Shown: positions 1-7,572 of the stretch, one piece after another
Numbering within the stretch: the first letter of the stretch is position 1
Layout: each line of letters opens with the position of its first letter
Source: Parvibaculum sp.
GTDB taxonomy: Bacteria > Pseudomonadota > Alphaproteobacteria > Parvibaculales > Parvibaculaceae
Length of the DNA stretch: 64,000 nucleotides
Direction: 5' to 3'
Assembly (NCBI GenBank): GCA_002694985.1
Contig: NZNS01000010.1
Span: 519,392 to 583,391, forward strand
Notes under the pieces: model-generated
Seen by the model: only the letters and a program-made list of their open reading frames with translations
Databases searched by the model: none
What the model was told of the DNA's origin: nothing
Position numbers and translations under genes: made by a program

Positions 1-1
1 G

Positions 2-484
2 CATTATGACGTGTTCGGCCATGACGGCTCGACCATCGGACAGGCCGCGTGGCTGCGCTATCACACGGAGAGCGAGACGGCGGTGGCGCTGCTGACGAAT
101 GGCGGCAATGGCAAGGGGCTCGCCGACGAGATGCTGGCGGCGATCTTTTCAGACAGCGCGGGCATCGCGCCGCCGGAGCCGCCGGCGCCCGCACGCGAGG
201 GCATGCCCGAACCCGCGCGGCTTACCGGCACTTATGGCAAGGCGAGCGGGACGGTCGAGATTTCGCTCAAGGATGGCGCGCTTGTGGCGCTTCACCGGCC
301 CGCGCCGGACTTCGCGGCGCTGCAGGGCACTTACACGGTGGAACTGAAGCCGGTGAACGAGACCTTGTTCATCGGGACCATGCAGGGCTATACGCGACCC
401 GCGACCTATCATTTCCTTGGGGAAGACGATCAGGGGCGCGCGCTTTATCTCCATACGGGCGCGCGGGCGCACCGCCGGGTGTGA
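2..484 (+). CDS. Serine hydrolase (beta-lactamase family), C-terminal part
   Basis: This frame is open from the window edge, so the N-terminal part with the nucleophile Ser-x-x-Lys lies outside. The first residues read HYDVFGHDGSTIGQ, which resembles the C-terminal H-x-G motif of class C beta-lactamase-like serine hydrolases (beta-lactamase, esterase or D-Ala-D-Ala peptidase group). The rest (residues about 60-160) is a small beta-rich tail of the kind that follows the catalytic domain in many family members. A GTG at 11 is an internal codon and not the likely start. Substrate unknown. The stop lies 33 bases before a palindromic repeat. Confidence 0.7.
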   Translation, partial: HYDVFGHDGSTIGQAAWLRYHTESETAVALLTNGGNGKGLADEMLAAIFSDSAGIAPPEPPAPAREGMPEPARLTGTYGKASGTVEISLKDGALVALHRPAPDFAALQGTYTVELKPVNETLFIGTMQGYTRPATYHFLGEDDQGRALYLHTGARAHRRV

Positions 485-517
485 GTGAGGGCTTTCTTTT
501 CCAAAACTAAAATAGCC

Positions 518-546
518 TGTCACCCCCGGGCTTGACCCGGGGGTCC
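518..546 (+). repeat. Left palindromic end of GIY-YIG element A
   Basis: A 29-base unit with a 9-base perfect stem (522-530 pairing with 536-544, arms ACCCCCGGG/CCCGGGGGT) around the loop CTTGA. The same 29 bases occur in exact inverted orientation at 891-919, on the other side of the small nuclease gene. The outer border is TGTCA. A related unit sits at 2447-2473. Confidence 0.9.
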
Positions 547-566
547 AAGGGCCAAGGGTGAAGTGC

Positions 567-854
567 ATGAGGGATTATTATGTCTATATCCTTGCCAGCA
601 GCCGAAACGGGACGCTCTATACCGGCGTCACCAACGACATCCAGCGACGCATTTCAGAGCATCGTGAAAAAACCGCCTGCGGTTTCACAAGCCGATACGG
701 TGTCAAATGCCTCGTCTGGTACGAAGTACACAGCGAGGCGCGGGCGGCGATACAACGCGAGAAAAACCTGAAGCACTGGTCACGAGCATGGAAGATCGCA
801 CTGATCGAAGAAATGAATCCTTCGTGGCGTGATCTTTATCCGGAACTCTTTTGA
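567..854 (+). CDS. GIY-YIG nuclease family protein, copy A
   Basis: A 95-residue single-domain GIY-YIG protein of the small UPF0213/YhbQ-like type. It shows the motif YYVYIL with GTLYTGVT (the GIY and YIG strands), an Arg in DIQRRISEHR, and a conserved Glu in AIQREKNLKHW that fits the metal-binding Glu of the fold. GTG 558 is in frame, but ATG 567 gives the normal family start M-R-D-Y-Y-V-Y. Family members are predicted DNA endonucleases and few have a proven role. The gene is enclosed by perfect inverted palindromes (518-546 and 891-919). A paralogue with the same setting lies at 2495-2782, and about half the residues agree by eye. Confidence 0.85.
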   Translation: MRDYYVYILASSRNGTLYTGVTNDIQRRISEHREKTACGFTSRYGVKCLVWYEVHSEARAAIQREKNLKHWSRAWKIALIEEMNPSWRDLYPELF

Positions 855-890
855 GTCTCCCGAAGAGAGACGCCGCCGACGGCGGCTACT

Positions 891-919
891 GGACCCCCGG
901 GTCAAGCCCGGGGGTGACA
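891..919 (-). repeat. Right palindromic end of GIY-YIG element A
   Basis: This is the exact reverse complement of the unit at 518-546, including the internal stem and the TGACA outer border. Two bases further on is TTTGTTTG (922-929), and at 951-965 is CTTTCGCCGGGATGA. Both recur at matching distances behind the right end of element B (2821-2828 and 2848-2862). Confidence 0.9.
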
Positions 920-993
920 TGTTTGTTTGAGTTTTGACTATTCGGCACTACTTTCGCCGGGATGACATTGATTTCCTGTAACCCGGCATCGTC

Positions 994-2409
994 ATGAAAC
1001 CCACGCTCGAGACATTGCAGCGTCTGAAGGAGATTGTCGGCGACAAGGGCTTTGTCGCCGATGAAGCCGACATGGCGCCCTATCTCGTGGAACGGCGCGA
1101 GCTCTACAAGGGGCGCGCGGCGGCGGTGCTGCGCCCGGCCTCAACGGAAGAGGTTTCCGCGATCATGAAAGTCGCGCATGAGACGGGGCTGCATGTGGTG
1201 CCGCAGGGTGGAAACACGGGGCTTGTCGGCGGACAGATGCCGGACGGTACGGGCGAAGAGATCGTGCTGAGCCTCACGCGGATGAACAAGCTGCGCGGGC
1301 TCGACGCGGAGAACAACACGCTGAGCGTGGACGCGGGCGTGACGCTGGCCGCCGCACAGGAGGCGGCACGCGAAGCAGACCGCCTGTTCCCGCTGAGCCT
1401 CGCCTCGGAAGGCTCGTGCCAGATCGGCGGCAACCTCGCCACCAATGCGGGCGGCACGCAGGTGCTTCGCTATGGCAATGCGCGCGACCTCGTGCTCGGG
1501 CTCGAAGTGGTGCTGGCGAATGGCGATATCTGGAACGGGCTGACGGGCTTGCGCAAAGACAATACGGGCTACGACCTCCGTCATCTCTTCATGGGGTCCG
1601 AAGGGACGCTCGGCATCATCACGGGGGCGGTGCTGAAACTTTTTCCGCGCCCGCGCGCGATATCGACGGCCTTTGCCGCCGTGCCGGATGTGGGGGCGGC
1701 GGTGAAGCTCCTGCGTGTGGCGGACGCCTTGTCGGGCGGACAGGTGACGACCTTCGAACTGGTGCCGCGCATCGGCGTCGAATTCGTGACGCGGCATCTC
1801 GAAGGCGCAAGCGATCCGCTGCCGGACGCCTCGCCCTGGTATGTGCTGATCGAGATGACGGCGGGCGCGGAGATGGCGAAGCTCGACGAGACGATGGAAA
1901 TGGCGCTGGAAGAAGGGCTCGACACGAAGCTCGTCACGGACGCGGCCATTGCACAATCGGAAACGCAGCGCGGCGACTTCCGCCGCCTGCGCGAGAGCCT
2001 GTCGGACGTGCAGCGCGAGGAAGGCGGCAGCATCAAGCATGATATTTCCGTGCCGGTGTCGCGGATGGCAGATTTCATTGCGCAGGCGAGCGAGGCGGTG
2101 ACAGCGCGGCTGCCGGGCATCCGCCCCGTGCCCTTCGGCCATATCGGCGACGGGAATATTCACTTCAATCTCAGCCAGCCCGTGGGGATGGACAAGAGCG
2201 AGTTTCTTGCGCTCTGGGGCGAGATGAACGCCATCGTGCACGGGATCGTGCGCGGGATGGGCGGCTCCATCAGCGCGGAGCATGGCGTGGGGCAATTGAA
2301 GCGCGACGAAATCGCGGCGACGAAATCGCCCGTCGAGATGGCGATGATGCGGGCACTGAAACAAGCGCTCGACCCGAAGGGGATACTCAATCCGGGAAAG
2401 GTTGTTTGA
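994..2409 (+). CDS. FAD-linked D-2-hydroxyacid dehydrogenase (GlcD/D2HGDH-type)
   Basis: A 471-residue FAD-binding oxidase of the PCMH/VAO group: an N-terminal FAD-binding domain (residues about 40-215, with PQGGNTGLVGGQ and GGNLATNAGG) and a C-terminal FAD-oxidase domain ending in PVPFGHIGDGNIHFN and SAEHGVGQLKR, the usual His-containing active-site segments. The family oxidises D-lactate, glycolate or D-2-hydroxyglutarate and passes electrons to a flavoprotein or quinone. Substrate cannot be fixed from sequence, though D-2-hydroxyglutarate or D-lactate is most likely. Start ATG 994 has no strong ribosome site. The gene sits alone between the two GIY-YIG elements. Confidence 0.88.
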   Translation: MKPTLETLQRLKEIVGDKGFVADEADMAPYLVERRELYKGRAAAVLRPASTEEVSAIMKVAHETGLHVVPQGGNTGLVGGQMPDGTGEEIVLSLTRMNKLRGLDAENNTLSVDAGVTLAAAQEAAREADRLFPLSLASEGSCQIGGNLATNAGGTQVLRYGNARDLVLGLEVVLANGDIWNGLTGLRKDNTGYDLRHLFMGSEGTLGIITGAVLKLFPRPRAISTAFAAVPDVGAAVKLLRVADALSGGQVTTFELVPRIGVEFVTRHLEGASDPLPDASPWYVLIEMTAGAEMAKLDETMEMALEEGLDTKLVTDAAIAQSETQRGDFRRLRESLSDVQREEGGSIKHDISVPVSRMADFIAQASEAVTARLPGIRPVPFGHIGDGNIHFNLSQPVGMDKSEFLALWGEMNAIVHGIVRGMGGSISAEHGVGQLKRDEIAATKSPVEMAMMRALKQALDPKGILNPGKVV

Positions 2410-2446
2410 GGAAATAAATTTTCCGCTGCTTTTTCAACAAAGGATG

Positions 2447-2473
2447 TCATCCCGGGGCTTGTCCCCGGGACCC
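2447..2473 (+). repeat. Left palindromic end of GIY-YIG element B
   Basis: The unit has a perfect 8-base stem TCCCGGGG/CCCCGGGA (2450-2457 with 2463-2470) around CTTGT and an outer GTCA border. It has the same layout as the unit at 518-546 (GTCA, C-rich arm, CTTG loop, G-rich arm) but the stem sequence has diverged. Confidence 0.85.
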
Positions 2474-2494
2474 AATCCACCTTACGGCAAATGC

Positions 2495-2782
2495 ATGAGC
2501 TATTTCGTCTACGTGCTCGCCAGCCGCAAACACGGAACGCTGTATATTGGTGTGACGAACAATCTTGCACGGCGCGTCTGGGAACACCGGGAAGGCATCG
2601 GATCAAAGTTTACGAAGAAATACGGTGTTCACAGACTGGTCTATGCAGAGCCGTATGAGGACATCGAACGCGCAATCCAACGCGAAAAGACCATGAAAGA
2701 ATGGCCGCGTGTCTGGAAGATCCGGCAGATTGAGCGTGACAATCCCGAGTGGGATGACCTCTACGACAAACTGAACGGATAA
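2495..2782 (+). CDS. GIY-YIG nuclease family protein, copy B
   Basis: A 95-residue GIY-YIG protein, paralogous to the one at 567-854: YFVYVL, GTLYIGVTN, ARRVWEHRE, AIQREKTMKEW and a C-terminal PEW-DDLY are shared or nearly so. An upstream in-frame ATG at 2402 overlaps the previous gene and would add residues encoded by the palindrome, so ATG 2495 is preferred because it starts at the same motif as copy A. Predicted endonuclease of unknown target. The gene again lies exactly between a rightward and a leftward palindrome. Confidence 0.85.
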   Translation: MSYFVYVLASRKHGTLYIGVTNNLARRVWEHREGIGSKFTKKYGVHRLVYAEPYEDIERAIQREKTMKEWPRVWKIRQIERDNPEWDDLYDKLNG

Positions 2783-2790
2783 GCGAGTGG

Positions 2791-2817
2791 GTCCCGGCAA
2801 CAAGTGCCGGGATGACA
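2791..2817 (-). repeat. Right palindromic end of GIY-YIG element B
   Basis: A perfect 8-base stem TCCCGGCA/TGCCGGGA (2792-2799 with 2805-2812) around ACAAG, followed by TGACA. It is oriented inversely to the unit at 2447-2473, matching element A. TTTGTTTG follows at 2821-2828 and CTTTCGCCGGGACGA at 2848-2862. Confidence 0.85.
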
Positions 2818-2899
2818 CTTTTTGTTTGGCTATGTCCGAGCCAAAAGCTTTCGCCGGGACGATCAAGCAAGGCAATTACAGTATTTTTTATGTGCGCGT

Positions 2900-4234
2900 C
2901 TAATCCGCACTCCGCGCAAGGGCGCTGCCGATGGGCAGGTTCTGGGCGGGGACGATCAGCACCTTGTCGATGCGGGGCCCGTCCATGTCGACGACCTCGA
3001 AGCGATAGCCGTTCCAGGCGAAATAGTCGCCCTCGCGCGGCAAGCGGCCGAACCAGTTGAACATGACGCCTGCGAGCGTATTCACCTCGGAGCTTTCATC
3101 GCCCGGCAGCTTCTGAAGTTTCAGGAGGCGGCGCACTTCCTCCACCGACACGACACCGTCGATGATCCACGAACCGTCCTCGCGGATGGCGACGGCGGAA
3201 TTGCCGGACGCCGCGTGATCGGAAATATCGCCGATCATGGCAAAGAAGATTTCAGACATGGTGATGGTGCCGACGACATCGCCATATTCGTCGATGATGA
3301 AGCCCATGAACATGTTTTCGGACTGGAGGATGCCGAGCGCCTTCAACACGCTGGCCGTGCGCGGGATATAGATCGGCTGCGACATGCGCGCGAGAAGCTG
3401 ATCGTTGGAGCGCGGGTTGAGATAGAGGTCTTCGAGACGGACCATGCCGATGAAGGGCCCGTTCGAACCGCGCCGGACCGGATAGCGCATCATCTGATGC
3501 TCGCGGATGACGGCGAGATTTTCCTCGACCGTTTCCTCCACATCGAGCCAGACGAGCTGGACGCGCGGCGTCATGATTTCGGCGACGCGCGTATCGCCGA
3601 GACGGAAGACACGGTTCACGATATCGCGCTCGACGCTTTCGATGGCGCCCGCGGCGGCGCCCTCCTCGATCAGATGCTTGATCTCGTCTTCCGTGACCTT
3701 CGGTACTTCACGGCCCGTGAAGCCATAAAGCTTGAGAACGGCCTCGGTCGACCAGGAGAGGAAGGTGACGGCGGGGCCGAGCAGTTTCGAGAGCCGGTTC
3801 ATCGGCCGGGCAATGGCGGAGGCAATGCCTTCCGGGTTTGCCAGCGCGAGACGCTTTGGCACCAGTTCGCCGAGGATCAGCGACAGATAGGTGATGATGA
3901 CGACGACGAAGCCGAAGGCGACGGGCTCGGCATATTCGCCGATCCAGGGCCAGTCCGCGATGAGGACGGAAAGCGGCCCGGCGAGCGTCGCGCCACCGAA
4001 GGCGCCGGCAAAGATGCCGACCAGCGTGATCCCGATCTGGACGGAAGAGAGAAAGCGGCCCGGCTCCGACTGGAGCTTGAGCGCCGCCTCGGCACCGGCG
4101 GCCTCGCCACGCTTGCGCTTCGACAGGAGCGACTGGAGGCGCTGACGGCGCGAAGAGACGACTGCCATTTCCGACATCGAAAAGAACCCGTTCAAGAGGA
4201 TCAGAACGAGCAGGATGATGATGTTCGAGAGCAT
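2900..4234 (-). CDS. Hemolysin-like CNNM/CorC transporter-family membrane protein
   Basis: 444 residues with the standard order of the HlyC/CorC (TlyC) family: an N-terminal DUF21/CNNM membrane region (hydrophobic segments near residues 1-22, 65-90 and 105-130, with LGELVPKRLALANPE), a pair of CBS domains (about 210-330, starting EIMTPRVQLVWLDV) and a C-terminal CorC_HlyC domain ending near FEVVDMDGPRIDKVLI. The family is linked to Mg/Co efflux or metal homeostasis; the 'hemolysin' name is historical. The gene follows the SRAP gene on the same strand after 150 bases, so it may have its own promoter. Confidence 0.88.
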   Translation of the reverse strand: MLSNIIILLVLILLNGFFSMSEMAVVSSRRQRLQSLLSKRKRGEAAGAEAALKLQSEPGRFLSSVQIGITLVGIFAGAFGGATLAGPLSVLIADWPWIGEYAEPVAFGFVVVIITYLSLILGELVPKRLALANPEGIASAIARPMNRLSKLLGPAVTFLSWSTEAVLKLYGFTGREVPKVTEDEIKHLIEEGAAAGAIESVERDIVNRVFRLGDTRVAEIMTPRVQLVWLDVEETVEENLAVIREHQMMRYPVRRGSNGPFIGMVRLEDLYLNPRSNDQLLARMSQPIYIPRTASVLKALGILQSENMFMGFIIDEYGDVVGTITMSEIFFAMIGDISDHAASGNSAVAIREDGSWIIDGVVSVEEVRRLLKLQKLPGDESSEVNTLAGVMFNWFGRLPREGDYFAWNGYRFEVVDMDGPRIDKVLIVPAQNLPIGSALARSAD

Positions 4235-4384
4235 TATGTCCCCGGAGGCCTGGAAGGCGATTATAGGGGCAAAGTGCGCCCGTGGCGACGGGGAAGCGGG
4301 GATAGCTGTTTTTGCGGTATTTGGCGGCGCAGAGGGAAAGCCCCCAAAGCGGGAGGGATTTAGAATCGCGTCTGGCGCTATCCG

Positions 4385-5134
4385 CTAGAACAGGCCCATC
4401 TGGCGCTCGTCGGCAGGCTTTTTCGGGCGGGCGGGTTTTTCGGGCTCGGCCTCGACGGTGGCTCGCTCCTGAAGGGAGGGGTCGTCATTCGCGACGCGAT
4501 TGATCCGTGTGCTGACAGGGATCGCCTCCATGAGATCGTCCGGTGCGGGGCGGAGCAGCGCGAGAAGCTCCTTTTCGCTCGCCGCTGGATCGAGCCAGAG
4601 ATCCCAGTCCTTCTCGGCCAGGATGACGGGCATACGGTGATGGACGGGTTTCAGCGTCTCGTTCGCCTCTGTCGTCACGATGGCGCAGCTATCGAGTTCG
4701 CTGCCGCCCGAGGGCATCCATATGTCCCAGATGGCGGCCATTGCGAAGGGCCGGCCGTCCTTGCGGCGGATGAAGAAGGGCTGCTTCGGCCCCTTTCCCG
4801 ATACGGCCTTCCACTCATAGAAGCCATCGGCGGGCATCAGCGCACGGTGATGGCGGAAGGCGCCGCGAAAAGAGGGCTTTTCGGCAATCGTCTCGGCGCG
4901 GGCGTTAATCAGGAGGGATTGCGGCATTTCCTTCGCCCATGAAGGGACGAGGCCCCAGCGCACCAGCAGGAAGCGACGGCGGCTGCCGCCCTCACCGTCC
5001 TGCTCGCGGATCACGAGAGGGACAGGCTGGGAGGGCGCAATATTGTATCGCGGGGGGAAATCCGGCTCGTCGAGATAGCCGAAAAGGCCGCGCATCGCCT
5101 CCGGGGGCGTGGTGATGGAAAAGCGTCCGCACAT
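4385..5134 (-). CDS. SOS response-associated peptidase (SRAP, YedK/HMCES-type)
   Basis: 249 residues starting M-C-G-R-F, so the catalytic Cys2 used for crosslinking to abasic sites is exposed after Met removal. This fixes the start at 5134 over a longer frame reading back to 5317. Other family features are PRYNIAPSQ, WGLVPSWAK, NARAETI, PADGFYEWK and a late H-R-M-P (HHRMPVIL) containing the active-site His. The family shields abasic sites in single-stranded DNA by a thiazolidine DNA-protein crosslink. It is divergent from zur. No clear alphaproteobacterial LexA site (GTTC-N7-GTTC) was found in the shared intergenic region. Confidence 0.93.
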   Translation of the reverse strand: MCGRFSITTPPEAMRGLFGYLDEPDFPPRYNIAPSQPVPLVIREQDGEGGSRRRFLLVRWGLVPSWAKEMPQSLLINARAETIAEKPSFRGAFRHHRALMPADGFYEWKAVSGKGPKQPFFIRRKDGRPFAMAAIWDIWMPSGGSELDSCAIVTTEANETLKPVHHRMPVILAEKDWDLWLDPAASEKELLALLRPAPDDLMEAIPVSTRINRVANDDPSLQERATVEAEPEKPARPKKPADERQMGLF

Positions 5135-5172
5135 GAACGGAAGGGTAAGGTGAGTCGGGATTTTTTTGTATG

Positions 5173-5195
5173 GGGCTGTTATGATGTAACATCTG
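5173..5195. promoter_or_regulatory. Candidate Zur box upstream of zur
   Basis: The core TGTTA (5177-5181) and TAACA (5187-5191) form a perfect inverted repeat with a 5-base spacer. The wider 23-base site matches the AT-rich enterobacterial Zur box at most central positions (TGTTAT, then TAACAT). It lies 20 bases before the zur start and 39 bases from the divergent SRAP start, so it suggests zur autoregulation. The site was identified by eye. Confidence 0.7.
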
Positions 5196-5214
5196 GCGGT
5201 CAGAAGGAGGCGGC

Positions 5215-5721
5215 ATGGCGGCGCGCGACGCGGCACAGAACGCGAGCCCTGCCACGGCGCAGGCGCATCAATCGCATGATCACCGCGAGTGCATCGACGA
5301 TGCGCTGGCGCGGGCACGCGATATTTGCGCGGCGCGCGGGGTGCAGCTCACGCCGCTGCGCGAGAAGGTGTTGCAGATCGTCTGGCGGAGCCACAAGCCG
5401 GTGGGCGCCTATGAGGTGCTGGACGAGCTCTCGCGGAGCCATAAGGCGGCACGGCCGCCGACGGTCTATCGCGCGCTCGACTTCCTGATGAGCGAAGGTC
5501 TCATTCACAAGATCGAATCGCTGAATGCCTATCTCGGCTGCACGGAAGCGGGCGCGACGCATTCCGGCCAATTCCTGATTTGCCACCAATGCGGCGCGAC
5601 GGAAGAGATCAGCGATCCGAAGCTCGAAACGGCGCTCGACCAGGCGGCGAAGCGGGCCGGTTTCGTAGCAGAACGCAAAATGGTGGAGATTTCGGGGCTG
5701 TGCGCCCGATGTGCGGCCTGA
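5215..5721 (+). CDS. zur: Fur-family zinc-responsive regulator (Zur)
   Basis: 168 residues with a Fur fold: a winged-helix N-terminal half (LTPLREKVLQIVW, PPTVYRALDFLMSEGLIHKI) and a C-terminal dimerisation half with ICHQCG and CARCAA, the two C-x-x-C pairs of the structural zinc site. An N-terminal His stretch (QAHQSHDHREC) may bind metal. The form of the C-terminal pairs, together with a Zur-box-like palindrome just upstream, favours Zur over Fur, Mur or Irr. The ribosome site AAGGAGG lies at 5204-5210, 4 bases before ATG 5215. Zur represses zinc uptake genes when zinc is ample; none of those targets is in this window. Confidence 0.85.
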   Translation: MAARDAAQNASPATAQAHQSHDHRECIDDALARARDICAARGVQLTPLREKVLQIVWRSHKPVGAYEVLDELSRSHKAARPPTVYRALDFLMSEGLIHKIESLNAYLGCTEAGATHSGQFLICHQCGATEEISDPKLETALDQAAKRAGFVAERKMVEISGLCARCAA

Positions 5722-5821
5722 CGCACGGGTCTGGATGGAATTTCCGCGCGAGACTTTTCCCATAGCCGCGAAAACCCTCTAGGATCGCCGCCGACCGGCC
5801 TTTCCACGGAGCTTTCCCATC

Positions 5822-6175
5822 ATGATGCGCCCCCTGCCTCTGTTCGCGTGCCTCGCGGCTGCCAGTATCTCCCTCACCGCGACGAGCGCGGGGGCAATCA
5901 GCCCCAAATACCAGACGGGCACACGCTCGGGCCCTTTCGTGGCGACGGAGAAATCGCTGAGCGACCTCGTGGGCGACGAATATGAGATCAAGGGCAATCT
6001 CGGTACGGCGCTGATCCTGCAGAAGGGCGCTTCCGTCTATTCCTGCCAGATCCCGCCCGATCCCGAAAAGCTGGACTTCAAACCTTATTTCGTCTGCGCG
6101 GAACTTCAGGAACTGCCCCGCGAGGCAACGGCAAGCGAAAAAGAAGAAGAAGAGACTCCCGAAACAGAGAATTGA
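5822..6175 (+). CDS. Hypothetical secreted protein
   Basis: 117 residues with a clear N-terminal signal peptide (basic start, hydrophobic core FACLAAASISLTA, likely cleavage near AGA|IS). The mature part is about 90 residues and contains an isolated Cys pair (YSCQI and FVCAE, about 25 apart) that could form a disulfide in the periplasm, followed by an acidic tail EKEEEETPETEN. I do not recognise a family. Two adjacent ATG codons (5822, 5825) could serve as start. It follows zur by 100 bases and precedes an SDR gene; no functional link is visible. Confidence 0.7.
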   Translation: MMRPLPLFACLAAASISLTATSAGAISPKYQTGTRSGPFVATEKSLSDLVGDEYEIKGNLGTALILQKGASVYSCQIPPDPEKLDFKPYFVCAELQELPREATASEKEEEETPETEN

Positions 6176-6256
6176 CCGAAGGCAGCGCGGCCATAATGCT
6201 GCGCGCCTGAAACCGGGAATCCCAAGAAACGCGAAACAGGATCAGGGAGAAGACAG

Positions 6257-7039
6257 ATGAGCTACAAACCTTTCGACCTTTCGGGAAAGGTGGCCCTTGT
6301 GACGGGCGGCAATGGCGGTATCGGCCTCGGCATGGCGGATGCCATTGCACAATCGGGCGCGGATGTCGCGATCTGGGGCACGAATGAAGACAAGAACAAA
6401 AAGGCCGCCGATCAGCTTCGCGCGCATGGCGTGAAGGTCTATTCGCGCAAGGTGGACGTTTCCGACGAGAGCCAAGTGATCGACGGCATCGGTGAAACGG
6501 TGAAAGAGCTTGGCCGGATCGACGCAGTGTTCGCGAATGCGGGCGTCGGCTTCGGGGCGCCTTCCTTCATCGAGATGTCGACTGACGTCTACAGGAAGAC
6601 GCTGGCGGTGAACCTCGACGGCGTGTTCTGGACGCTGCGGGAAAGCGCACGGCACATGGTCGAGCGCGCGAAAAACGGCGATGCGGGTGGTTCGCTTGTC
6701 GGCATTGCAAGCCTTGCCGCCATCGAGGGCGCGGCGCGCAACGAGGCCTATGCGGCGACGAAGGGCGGCGTCATCTCCATGATCAAGAGCGTAGCGGTGG
6801 AACATGCACGCTACGGCATGCGCGCCAATGCCATTCTGCCGGGCTGGATCGCCACCGACATGACGGCGCAGGCGCAGGCCGCGCCCGCCTTCGCGGAAAA
6901 GGTGATCCCGCGCGTGCCGGCACGGCGCTGGGGCGAGCCCGGCGATTTTGGCGGCGTTGCCGTCTATCTCACCTCGGATGCCTCATCCTATCATTCGGGC
7001 GACACGTTCGTGATCGACGGCGGCTACGCGATTTTCTGA
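6257..7039 (+). CDS. SDR family NAD(P)-dependent oxidoreductase
   Basis: 260 residues of the classical short-chain dehydrogenase fold: cofactor motif TGGNGGIGLGMA (residues about 16-27), the structural NAG (FANAGVG), a catalytic Ser in the SLAAIEG segment, and Y-x-x-x-K as YAATKGG. Length is standard for fabG-like SDRs and the C-terminal DGGYAIF is typical. Substrate unknown. The ribosome site AGGGAGAAG precedes ATG 6257. The marR gene starts 6 bases after its stop and an alpha-hydroxyacid dehydrogenase follows, so the three probably form one transcription unit. Confidence 0.9.
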   Translation: MSYKPFDLSGKVALVTGGNGGIGLGMADAIAQSGADVAIWGTNEDKNKKAADQLRAHGVKVYSRKVDVSDESQVIDGIGETVKELGRIDAVFANAGVGFGAPSFIEMSTDVYRKTLAVNLDGVFWTLRESARHMVERAKNGDAGGSLVGIASLAAIEGAARNEAYAATKGGVISMIKSVAVEHARYGMRANAILPGWIATDMTAQAQAAPAFAEKVIPRVPARRWGEPGDFGGVAVYLTSDASSYHSGDTFVIDGGYAIF

Positions 7040-7045
7040 GGACAC

Positions 7046-7549
7046 ATGACGAACAAGCGGGACAGCACTTTGACGGAGGACGCCGATATCGACCGGCGCC
7101 TCATCCTGATGGCACGCACGGTGGTGGTGCTGTTCCGTGAGTTCGAGAAGATCGCGCGCGAGCTTGAGATCACGATCCCGCAATACCGTTTTCTGCTGTT
7201 CCTGAAACGCGGGCCGAAGCGGGCGGGCGAACTGGCCGTGGAAGCGGCGATCAGAAAGCCGACCGCTTCCGGCCTCATTGCCGACATGGAAAAACGCGGG
7301 CTCATCGCGCGCAAGCCGGACAAGGATGACGGGCGGAGCGTGAAGCTCAGCCTGACGGCGAAGGGGCTGAAAAAGCACCGCGAATTCGAGGAGGCACTGG
7401 CGCGCTACCTGCCCTCGCTGCTCGACGCAGGCGACGGGGGACGGATGCTCGACGCATTTTCGGAACTCGCCTACATCATCGACAGCCGGCGGGAGAATAC
7501 CGGCCCGGTGGCGGTGGACGATCTCGTGGAAGACACGGACCGGGGCTGA
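7046..7549 (+). CDS. MarR family transcriptional regulator
   Basis: 167 residues with the MarR winged-helix core: ITIPQYRFLLFLKRGPKRAGELA (helices 2-3), recognition helix RKPTASGLIADMEKRGLI, wing RKPDKDDGRSVKLSLTAKG. MarR proteins bind DNA as dimers and usually respond to small aromatic or oxidant ligands. Its place between an SDR gene (6 bases) and an lldD-like gene (23 bases) suggests local control of these oxidoreductases. No operator was assigned. Confidence 0.9.
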   Translation: MTNKRDSTLTEDADIDRRLILMARTVVVLFREFEKIARELEITIPQYRFLLFLKRGPKRAGELAVEAAIRKPTASGLIADMEKRGLIARKPDKDDGRSVKLSLTAKGLKKHREFEEALARYLPSLLDAGDGGRMLDAFSELAYIIDSRRENTGPVAVDDLVEDTDRG

Positions 7550-7572
7550 AAACATAGAGGTGGGGGAACGTC

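Noticed and set aside
2822..4363. Long plus-strand open frame of 513 codons
   Set aside because: It is opposite the CorC/HlyC-type gene, which has a complete domain order, so this is a shadow.
5135..5214. LexA control of the SRAP gene
   Set aside because: No GTTC-N7-GTTC alphaproteobacterial SOS box was found between SRAP and zur.
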